From: Bacillota bacterium
GTDB lineage: Bacteria; Bacillota; Bacilli; Alicyclobacillales; SLC66
Length of the DNA stretch: 5,340 bases
Reading direction: 5' to 3'
NCBI GenBank assembly: GCA_021820825.1
Contig: JAKADD010000211.1
Coordinates: 1 to 5,340, forward strand
In this document: in pieces, positions 1-5,340 of the stretch
Layout: every line of letters begins with the position of its first letter
How positions within the stretch are numbered: position 1 is the stretch's first letter
Made by a program: the position numbers and the translations under genes
The notes under the pieces: generated by a model
What the model was told of the DNA's origin: nothing
Database searches by the model: none
The model's input: the letters and a program-made list of their open reading frames with translations, nothing else

Positions 1-1
1 A

Positions 2-352
2 TCGTCGCACAACTTTTCTGAGATCGATCGCCTCTGTGACCGTGTTGCGATCATCAAGGATGGGCGCTTGCTGCGTGTGGATGGAAGCGCAGAGTTGAGA
101 GCGGCGCGGTTTCATCAGTATCGCGTTGAATTTGCGAACGCCGCAGTCGCGCAGGCTGTCGCGACCGCGTCTGTGACGGGAATGACTGTGCTGCGCAATG
201 AGGGGGCCGTGCTGCTCCTGCGGGTTGCGGACGTGAATGCCTTCTTGCGGGCGATGAGTACGCATGATGTGCGCGCGCTGGCTTCTGAAGAGACGCAGTT
301 GGAAGAAAGTTTCCTTGCCTATTACAGTCATAAGGAGGATGCGCACGAGTGA
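2..352 (+). CDS. ABC transporter ATP-binding protein, C-terminal part (5' end outside window)
   Basis: This is the last 116 residues of an ABC ATPase; the frame is open from the window edge, so the start lies upstream. It begins with the H-loop (switch) histidine in SSHNFSEIDRLCDRVAI, followed by IKDGRLL, the usual end of the nucleotide-binding domain in DrrA/NatA-type exporters. The Walker A, Q-loop, signature and Walker B motifs would lie in the missing part, roughly 180 residues by family length. After the H-loop comes a C-terminal extension of about 90 residues ending in LEESFLAYY, a common tail of this class. The protein should be cytoplasmic and energise the permease encoded next, whose GTG start overlaps this stop codon (GTGA), implying translational coupling. 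The substrate cannot be told from sequence. The family call is secure; the specific role is unknown. Confidence 0.9.
   Translation, partial: SSHNFSEIDRLCDRVAIIKDGRLLRVDGSAELRAARFHQYRVEFANAAVAQAVATASVTGMTVLRNEGAVLLLRVADVNAFLRAMSTHDVRALASEETQLEESFLAYYSHKEDAHE
332..338 (+). promoter_or_regulatory. Ribosome binding site of the ABC permease gene
   Basis: AAGGAGG lies inside the end of the ATPase gene, with 10 bases before the GTG at 349. It is a near-perfect anti-SD match. It favours GTG 349 over the in-frame ATG at 355, for which the spacing would be 16 bases. Confidence 0.8.
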
Positions 353-1149
353 ATATGGCCTGGTTTCGCCACATGCTCCGAGCGGTCTGGCCGAGTGTCA
401 TCGTGTACGGGTTCAGCGTCGCCGCGTACGGGTGGCTCATCGAATGGATCTATCCCACGATCGCGCGGTCCGGTCAGGTGCAGGCGCTGCTTGCGCAGTT
501 GCCGAAAGCGATGGTGCGCATGTTCGGCGTCAGTGGCGGTATGGCGTCATTGCCACAGTTTCTGGACAGCGAGTTTTTCAACCTGATATGGCCATTGCTG
601 CTCGCGGTCTTTAGCATCGGGCTCACCTCGCGGTTGGCGGCGGGATTCGTCGAAGATCACTCACTGGTCAATGTGCTCGCCGCCCCTGTTTCGAGACTGG
701 TGTTCGTGATTACGCAAGCGAGCGTATCCGTGGTCGCCTTGCTGGGCGTGATCGTGCTCTCCTTCTGCGGCATGTGGCTGGGTGCGCTGTATTTCCATGA
801 GTCGTGGAACGCGGGAGCGATGAATCGCGTGGCGATCGGCGGCGCGGTCACATTTTTCGTCGTGAGCGGATACACATTTCTCCTGTCGGCCTGGGTGGAT
901 GAACGAAGGCTCGCCCTCGGCGGCGCGAGCGCGCTCACCGTGCTGTTTTATGCGTTGGCCGCTGTTGCGCAGATGAGCAATAAAGCAACATGGCTGTATC
1001 GGGTGACTCTTTTTGGCTATTATCGGCCAGCGGCGTTGATCGCTGGACAGCAGCCTTTGACGGGAAACGGGATGATTCTGATTCTGGTCGCCTGCGCGCT
1101 TTTTGGAATTGGCGTCTGGCGGTTCTCCGTACGGGATTTATCGCTGTAG
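349..1149 (+). CDS. ABC-2 type transporter permease
   Basis: A 266-residue integral membrane protein with about six hydrophobic segments, near residues 14-33, 77-98, 118-148, 160-182, 187-208 and 240-257. This is the usual topology and length of ABC-2 permeases that pair with a separate ATPase. Between helices 2 and 3, the cytoplasmic stretch VEDHSLVNVLAAPVSR (101-116) resembles the E..S...LLA.PVSR coupling segment of ABC-2 permeases, which contacts the ATPase. The start is GTG at 349, chosen for the AAGGAGG 10 bases upstream and the 4-base overlap with the ATPase stop; ATG 355 is the alternative. The gene is the second of an exporter operon. No substrate-binding protein or extracytoplasmic domain is visible, so export is more likely than import, but the substrate is unknown. 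Its stop overlaps the end of the convergent pabB-pabC gene by 12 bp. Confidence 0.88.
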   Translation: MNMAWFRHMLRAVWPSVIVYGFSVAAYGWLIEWIYPTIARSGQVQALLAQLPKAMVRMFGVSGGMASLPQFLDSEFFNLIWPLLLAVFSIGLTSRLAAGFVEDHSLVNVLAAPVSRLVFVITQASVSVVALLGVIVLSFCGMWLGALYFHESWNAGAMNRVAIGGAVTFFVVSGYTFLLSAWVDERRLALGGASALTVLFYALAAVAQMSNKATWLYRVTLFGYYRPAALIAGQQPLTGNGMILILVACALFGIGVWRFSVRDLSL

Positions 1150-2448
1150 CACATTTTGCGTCAGGACGGATGAGGGGTGGAAGTGGACAGGAACCCAGCC
1201 GCGAACGCTGTTTATAATCCATATCTGGCGGGCGCTCGCGAGCTCGGAAAGCGTAATGGTCGCTGCGCGGACAACGCCCTGTTCGAGCAATTCTGCGCGC
1301 AGCGTGCCATCAAGCAGGCCGCTCTCGCGGGCGGGTGTCAGCAGTTCACCGCGGATATTGAGGACGACATTGCCAATCGTAAATTCCGTGATCTCTCCCT
1401 GTTCATTCCATAGAAGAACGTCAAGGGCGTCCGGGTGCTCGCTTTGCAGCGCCTCGTACACATCGCGACAGGTGGTTTTGTGATACAGAAAGCGGTTGTA
1501 TCTGGAGACTGGTCGATTGGCCAGCGCGACAAACCGCGATTCTAAGGGCGAGGGGGAGAGTGCTGTGCTCTCAATGCGAATCTGCCCGTCCTGCGACACC
1601 AGCAGGCGAACACGGCGCGCAAAGGAATCAAAGGCGCGGGCGTGCTCGTCCAGTTGTTCCTGTACACGGGGCAAGTCAAGCGGAATATCAAAATAACGCG
1701 CAGATTTGGCCAGTCTCCTCAGATGGCGGTCCAGTAAAGCGTACTGCCCCTGTTCAAGCCGCATGGTTTCCAGCAATTCGAACGCCGGAACGGTTTCTGT
1801 CAGGATGGCGGCTTTTGTCAGGGCCTCTGTGTATTCCTCCTGCGCTTCAGAGTTCCAGGTGATTCCGCCGCCGGCGCCATATTCCGCGACACCCGTGGAG
1901 GCGTCGAGAACCACGGTGCGGATGGCTACATTAAAAACCCTGGTGTGGTCCGGGGTCATGTAGCCGACGGCGCCACAATAGACTCCGCGCGGGCTGTCTT
2001 CCAACTCCACAATTTTCTTCATGGTGCTTATTTTTGGCGCCCCTGTGATTGAACCGCATGGAAACAGGGCGGCAAACACATCGTCAAGTGTCGTGTCGGC
2101 GCGGGTTGTGGCGGTGATCGTTGACGTCATCTGCCAGACGGTCGGATAGGCTTCCACCGCAAACAGCGGCTTGTCAAAGAGACCGAACCAGAGGAGCGGC
2201 AGAGAGGGATCCCCAGGAACCACGGCGTACGCCGGGTCGAAAGCGGGAGCCGCTTCATAGGCAATAAAACCCGCCGCATAATATCCTTCATTGCAGGCGC
2301 GCTCAACAGCCTGGAGCGCCGTTCGCACTTCATCAATTGCGTTCGTTTGAATGATTTTGGTCGGATTGACAAAACACAGCGGTTGAATCGTTCCTTCGCG
2401 GTCGGCAAATTCAAAGAGAAGGAAGGGAAACTCTGCTGCAGTGTCCAT
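1138..2448 (-). CDS. pabB: PabB-PabC fusion (aminodeoxychorismate synthase component I / 4-amino-4-deoxychorismate lyase) with the PabB core deleted
   Basis: A 436-residue fusion for p-aminobenzoate (folate) synthesis. PabB would aminate chorismate using ammonia from PabA; PabC, a class IV PLP enzyme, would release pyruvate to give PABA. Residues 1-94 are the usual N-terminal PabB region (YYAAGFIAYEAAPAFDP, LPLLWFGLF). Residues 95-215 are the last third of the chorismate-binding domain: VEAYPTVWQMTSTI, FPCGSITGAPK (129-139), CGAVGY, AIRT, YGAGGGITWNSEAQEEY. The stretch that should separate them, about 150 residues with the SPE, KGT and EN.MIVDL.RND elements, is absent without a frame break. 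The PabC half (about 222-420) looks complete: FELLETMR, LLDRHLRRLA, probable PLP lysine 324 in LYHKTT, ITEFTIGN (353-360), and INSVRGW near the end. Start ATG 2448 has an AAGGAG 8 bases upstream; the frame stays open to 2565, inside odhB, but without comparable support. PabB activity is probably lost and lyase activity plausible. Family relatives are near 580-600 residues from memory. Confidence 0.88.
   Translation of the reverse strand: MDTAAEFPFLLFEFADREGTIQPLCFVNPTKIIQTNAIDEVRTALQAVERACNEGYYAAGFIAYEAAPAFDPAYAVVPGDPSLPLLWFGLFDKPLFAVEAYPTVWQMTSTITATTRADTTLDDVFAALFPCGSITGAPKISTMKKIVELEDSPRGVYCGAVGYMTPDHTRVFNVAIRTVVLDASTGVAEYGAGGGITWNSEAQEEYTEALTKAAILTETVPAFELLETMRLEQGQYALLDRHLRRLAKSARYFDIPLDLPRVQEQLDEHARAFDSFARRVRLLVSQDGQIRIESTALSPSPLESRFVALANRPVSRYNRFLYHKTTCRDVYEALQSEHPDALDVLLWNEQGEITEFTIGNVVLNIRGELLTPARESGLLDGTLRAELLEQGVVRAATITLSELASARQIWIINSVRGWVPVHFHPSSVLTQNVLQR
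2164..2172 (-). other. Apparent deletion junction inside the PabB domain
   Basis: Here the protein passes from WFGLFDKP (end of the N-terminal domain, residues 87-94) directly to LFAVEAYPTVWQM (95-107). In PabB proteins the second motif lies about 150 residues further on. The exact breakpoint is uncertain by a few codons. A short inverted repeat (CCGC, 5-base loop, GCGG; 2157-2169) sits at the joint but is too small to mean much alone. No transposon remnant or target-site duplication is visible. Confidence 0.7.
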
Positions 2449-2455
2449 ATCGGAA

Positions 2456-2464
2456 ACTCCTTCT
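2456..2464 (-). promoter_or_regulatory. Ribosome binding site of the pabB-pabC fusion
   Basis: On the minus strand this reads AGAAGGAGT, with its AAGGAG core 8 bases before ATG 2448. It lies within the 37-base gap after the odhB stop and decides the start, arguing against the longer open frame that runs back to 2565 inside odhB. The gap is too short to hold a convincing terminator plus promoter, so pabB-pabC is probably read through from odhB. Confidence 0.8.
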
Positions 2465-2485
2465 GTCTCGCCATCACCCGCCGCA

Positions 2486-3748
2486 CTAGCCTTCGAGCAG
2501 CAGCGACTCGGGATCCTCGGCAAGTTCCTTGACCCTGACCAGGAAACGCACCGCCTCGCTGCCATCGACGATCCGGTGGTCGTACGACAGGGCGAGGTAC
2601 ATCATGGGATGGATCAGCACCTGTCCATTTACAGCGATGGGCCGCTCCTGAATCTTGTGCATGCCAAGGATGCCGACCTGCGGAGCATTGAGGATGGGTG
2701 TGGACAGAAGCGATCCAAATACGCCGCCGTTGGTGATCGTGAACGTACCTCCCTGCAGTTCGGCAAGCGTCAGCGAATCGTCGCGGGCGCGCTGGGCCAA
2801 ACGGGCAATTTCTCCTTCAATGGCGGCAAAAGAGAGGCGATCTGCTTCCCGCAGGACCGGAACGACGAGCCCTTTGTCTGTCGAAACCGCGATCCCAATG
2901 TCGTAGTGTTGTTTGAGAATCATGTCTTCGCCGCGGATTTCGGCGTTCAGGGCGGGAAACGACCGCAATGCGCTGACGACTGCCTTGGTGAAAAACGACA
3001 TGAATCCAAGTCCAATGCCATGCTCCTCGCGGAAACGGTCGCGTCTCCGTTTGCGAATGTCGAGTATGGCGGTCATGTCCACTTCGTTAAATGTGGTGAG
3101 CATCGCCGCTGTGTGCTGCGCCTCGACCAGCCGGCGCGCGATCGTCAGGCGTCGACGCGTCATGCGCACGGATTTCTCGTCACTCCGACCGGGTTCCGTG
3201 GCGGCGCTGTCCCTGTGTCCGTCAGCGGGCGCGGCTGGATGCTGCTGTGGTTCGGACGGCGCGGAAGCGGCGGCTGAGGCGGTTGGCGCGGCAGGTTGAC
3301 GCTCAGGTTCTCCTTCCGCGCTGCGAGCCATTCGGCGCATGGAGGGCGTGGGTCTGAGCGGGCGATCCTCCGTCGCGTGGGGCGCATCTGATTTCGCCGC
3401 TGCGGGCGGGTGCGACTCTGACGGGGGCTGGACAGGCTCTATACGCGAACCGGTTCTTGCCCCTGAATCGGGCGCCGATTTGTGATCGTCCGTCGCGGCC
3501 CGCACCTGGCCGTCTATGGCTTCGATGTTCGCCAGGACTTCGCCGACAGCCACTGTATCGCCCTCCTGTTTATGCACACCTTGCAGGACTCCGGCCGTTT
3601 CCGCGATAATCTCCAGGTTAACCTTGTCCGTCTCCAGTTCGAGGAGAATCTCACCCTCCTGAACTTCGTCGCCCTGCTGTTTTAGCCAGCGGAGAATGGT
3701 TCCTTCGCGAATCGATTCTCCCAATTCCGGAACGATGACCTCAACCAT
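2486..3748 (-). CDS. odhB: Dihydrolipoyl succinyltransferase, E2 of 2-oxoglutarate dehydrogenase, with truncated subunit-binding domain
   Basis: A 420-residue E2 of the TCA-cycle 2-oxoglutarate dehydrogenase complex, which moves the succinyl group from E1 to CoA through a lipoyl arm; cytoplasmic. Residues 1-78 are a lipoyl domain, with the lipoylated lysine 42 in ETDKVNLE. An Ala/Pro-rich linker follows (about 80-130). Residues 133-142 (TPSMRRMAR) match the first helix of the peripheral-subunit-binding domain (compare ASPSARKLARE in B. subtilis OdhB, from memory). The rest of that domain (the GIDLSQV...G.GRV.K.DV part) is missing, and a second Ala/Pro linker begins at once. Residues about 194-420 are the catalytic domain: [55 protein letters not shown] and SYDHRIVDG with H391 and D395. 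It ends LLLEG as in Bacillus. Start ATG 3748 is 2 bases after the odhA stop, with a strong RBS. The family call is very secure and favours succinyl- over acetyltransferase because of the OdhA neighbour. Confidence 0.95.
   Translation of the reverse strand: MVEVIVPELGESIREGTILRWLKQQGDEVQEGEILLELETDKVNLEIIAETAGVLQGVHKQEGDTVAVGEVLANIEAIDGQVRAATDDHKSAPDSGARTGSRIEPVQPPSESHPPAAAKSDAPHATEDRPLRPTPSMRRMARSAEGEPERQPAAPTASAAASAPSEPQQHPAAPADGHRDSAATEPGRSDEKSVRMTRRRLTIARRLVEAQHTAAMLTTFNEVDMTAILDIRKRRRDRFREEHGIGLGFMSFFTKAVVSALRSFPALNAEIRGEDMILKQHYDIGIAVSTDKGLVVPVLREADRLSFAAIEGEIARLAQRARDDSLTLAELQGGTFTITNGGVFGSLLSTPILNAPQVGILGMHKIQERPIAVNGQVLIHPMMYLALSYDHRIVDGSEAVRFLVRVKELAEDPESLLLEG
3317..3325 (-). other. 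Apparent loss of most of the E3/E1-binding domain of OdhB
   Basis: At residues 142/143 of OdhB the helix-1 motif TPSMRRMAR runs straight into [13 protein letters not shown], which is linker sequence. About 25 residues of the usual peripheral-subunit-binding domain are not there. The other two frames of this stretch do not encode the missing motif, so a simple frameshift does not explain it. The breakpoint position is approximate. Confidence 0.6.
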
Positions 3749-3750
3749 TT

Positions 3751-5340
3751 TTACCTGCCTCCTTTTGCTGATCCGTGCAGCGCATCGTGGATGATCCGGT
3801 TCTGTTCCCGCTGATGGACTTCCGGCAAGCCACCCGCTGTGCTTGATCGCGCCGGTCTTCCCACGTATTGGAGTCGGCCGACGCCAGGCAGATCGGCCGT
3901 CTCAATACGCGCGTACCGCCCTGCCCCCATGTTTTCAGGTTCCTCCTGTGCCCATATAAAATCGGTTGCTTTGGGGTAGGATTTTAGAATTGACAGTAGT
4001 TCCGCCTTGGGAAAAGGATACAGGCGTTCGAGACGGATCACGGCGATGCTGCCTGCTGAAACCGACTCCTCCTGCAAAGCCCTGATCAATTCGACGCCCA
4101 CTTTTCCGGAACAGAGGATGACGCGTTTGACTTGTTCTCTGCTGTCTGGCGCAAGCGTGCTGTCCAGGACGGGCTGAAAGTGGCCTTCAGTCAGTTCTGC
4201 TATGGTGGACGCAGCGTCCGGACTGCGCAACAGACTCTTTGGCGTCATGATGATGAGCGGTCGCGGTTTATTGAACAGTCGATTGGTCTGCTCGCGGAGG
4301 AGATGATAGTACTGGGCCGCCGATGTGGGGTTTGCCACAATCCAGTTGTGTTCTGCCGACAATTGTAAGAATCGTTCCACCCGCGCGCTGGAATGGTCCG
4401 GACCCTGTCCCTCATAGCCGTGCGGGAGTAGCAACGTAAGTCCGCTCGTCTGTCGCCACTTGCTGTATCCGGCCGCGATAAATTGGTCGATGATCACCTG
4501 ACCGGCGTTGGCGAAGTCGCCGAATTGCGCTTCCCACAGGACAAGCGAACCGGGGGATTGCACACTGTACCCGTATTCGAAGCCCAGAACGCTGGTTTCG
4601 GACAGAGGGCTATTATAGACGGCAAAGGACGCCCTCGCCGCTGGCAGATGCTGCAGCGGGCAGTGTGTTGCCGCGATGCGGCTGTCATGCCATACAAGAT
4701 GCCGTTGGCTGAATGTGCCGCGTTGCGTATCCTGCCCGGTCAGACGAATGGGGATGCCTGCGGCCAGAATGGTGGCAAAGGCGAGCGCTTCCGCCAGCGC
4801 AAAGTCCACTTTGCCGCCGACCGCAAAGGCGTCGCGCCGACGCTGTTCGATCCGCTCCAGTTTCGGATAGGCGGAAAATCCGTCGGGGATCTCTAGCATT
4901 GTTTCGTTCAGTTCCTGCAGATATGCGGCGGAGGCGGGAGCAAGAGGTGGACGGTCGTCCGCCTGCGGTCCGCCGTCATCCTGCTGTGGCGCGGGAACGT
5001 CTGCCGTCATGGCGTCATACGCCGCGTGGAGGAGCGCATCACAGGCCTTCGCCATCGCCGACGCATCCGCCGGCGCAAGCACCCCCGCGTCCTCCAGTTG
5101 CTTCTGATATAGACTGTGGATGCGTGGATGGTCCGCGATCTGGCTGTATAGCAGGGGCTGAGTGAAGGACGGATCGTCAGTTTCATTGTGCCCGAACCGT
5201 CTGTATCCGACAAGGTCGATCAGGAATGACTTGTGAAATTGGCGACGGTATGCGTGCGCCAACTGAATCGTGCGCAGACAGGCCTCGGGATCATCCGCAT
5301 TGACATGGGCGATGGGCATTTCAAATCCTTTGGCCAAATC
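3751..5340 (-). CDS. odhA: 2-oxoglutarate dehydrogenase E1 component, C-terminal part (5' end outside window)
   Basis: The last 529 residues of the thiamine-diphosphate-dependent E1 that decarboxylates 2-oxoglutarate and succinylates the E2 lipoyl arm. The frame is open to the window edge and begins [20 protein letters not shown], which is internal sequence in this family (full length is about 930-950 residues), so the true start lies beyond 5340. Visible motifs: GYRRFGHNE (5182-5208), [90 protein letters not shown] and VGRPARSS near the end. The stretch between the two halves (about residues 112-135 of the visible part) is Asp/Pro/Gln-rich and looks like a variable linker. The usual Trp after ENMGA is Gly here (GAGRY), a small oddity. 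No internal gap is apparent, unlike the two genes downstream. It is the first visible gene of odhA-odhB-pabB. Confidence 0.96.
   Translation of the reverse strand, partial: DLAKGFEMPIAHVNADDPEACLRTIQLAHAYRRQFHKSFLIDLVGYRRFGHNETDDPSFTQPLLYSQIADHPRIHSLYQKQLEDAGVLAPADASAMAKACDALLHAAYDAMTADVPAPQQDDGGPQADDRPPLAPASAAYLQELNETMLEIPDGFSAYPKLERIEQRRRDAFAVGGKVDFALAEALAFATILAAGIPIRLTGQDTQRGTFSQRHLVWHDSRIAATHCPLQHLPAARASFAVYNSPLSETSVLGFEYGYSVQSPGSLVLWEAQFGDFANAGQVIIDQFIAAGYSKWRQTSGLTLLLPHGYEGQGPDHSSARVERFLQLSAEHNWIVANPTSAAQYYHLLREQTNRLFNKPRPLIIMTPKSLLRSPDAASTIAELTEGHFQPVLDSTLAPDSREQVKRVILCSGKVGVELIRALQEESVSAGSIAVIRLERLYPFPKAELLSILKSYPKATDFIWAQEEPENMGAGRYARIETADLPGVGRLQYVGRPARSSTAGGLPEVHQREQNRIIHDALHGSAKGGR
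3758..3766 (-). promoter_or_regulatory. Ribosome binding site of odhB
   Basis: On the minus strand this reads AAAAGGAGG, 9 bases before ATG 3748. It lies inside the last codons of odhA (encoding SAKGGR), so odhA and odhB are translationally adjacent and probably produced in a fixed ratio. Confidence 0.85.

Noticed and set aside
68..70. TTG as the start of a small 94-residue gene
   Set aside because: The same frame continues upstream to the window edge and encodes the H-loop end of an ABC ATPase, so this codon is internal.
2157..2169. Small inverted repeat (CCGC / GCGG) at the PabB joint as a terminator or mobile-element end
   Set aside because: A 4-bp stem within coding sequence is expected by chance at this GC content, and no T-run or target duplication accompanies it.
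2449..2565. A 39-residue N-terminal extension of the PabB-PabC fusion reaching into odhB
   Set aside because: The extension (starting [13 protein letters not shown]) is just odhB read in another frame. A good AAGGAG site 8 bases before ATG 2448 fixes the start there.
2441..3277. A 278-residue plus-strand open frame antisense to odhB
   Set aside because: It lies opposite a clearly real gene with full domain matches. Its translation shows no recognisable domain, and long antisense frames are expected in GC-rich coding DNA.
3160..3387. Frameshift as the explanation for the missing OdhB binding domain
   Set aside because: The alternative minus-strand frame here gives an Arg/Pro-rich peptide without the expected GIDLSQV...GRV...DV pattern, so loss of sequence fits better.
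4483..4896. A 137-residue plus-strand open frame inside odhA, with several similar ones at 4132-5165
   Set aside because: These are shadow frames opposite well-conserved E1 motifs, with no RBS or domain support.
5335..5337. TTG as the start of odhA
   Set aside because: The frame continues to the window edge (Asp before it), and DLAKGF is internal sequence in this family; the gene is cut by the window.

Overview
The window looks like chromosomal DNA from a GC-rich member of the Bacillota, plausibly a relative of Alicyclobacillus. Three things point this way: strong AAGGAGG-type ribosome binding sites, 2-oxoglutarate dehydrogenase E1 and E2 proteins that read very much like Bacillus OdhA and OdhB (compared from memory), and a fused PabB-PabC protein. 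The lineage is inferred, not demonstrated. The window is coding almost end to end. I see no RNA gene, mobile element, CRISPR array or long intergenic region.

Left part (1-1149, + strand): the 3' end of an ABC transporter ATPase gene, whose last bases overlap the GTG start of a six-helix ABC-2 type permease. Together they form one exporter of unknown substrate.

Right part (1138-5340, - strand, read right to left): a tightly packed operon. It runs from the C-terminal half of odhA (2-oxoglutarate dehydrogenase E1; its 5' end lies beyond the window), through odhB (dihydrolipoyl succinyltransferase E2), to a fused pabB-pabC gene for p-aminobenzoate (folate) synthesis. The two transcription units converge, and their stop ends overlap by 12 bp.

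The most notable signal is what is missing. The PabB half of the fusion goes straight from its N-terminal domain to the last third of the chorismate-binding domain. About 150 residues of the catalytic core are absent, yet the frame is kept and the PabC lyase half looks complete. About 0.9-1.2 kb upstream in the same operon, OdhB keeps its lipoyl and catalytic domains, but its peripheral-subunit-binding domain is cut to its first helix. These look like two frame-preserving internal deletions in adjacent genes. They could be real (loss of PabB activity with PabC retained; altered E3 docking) or an assembly or sequence artefact. Read mapping and comparison with close relatives would decide.
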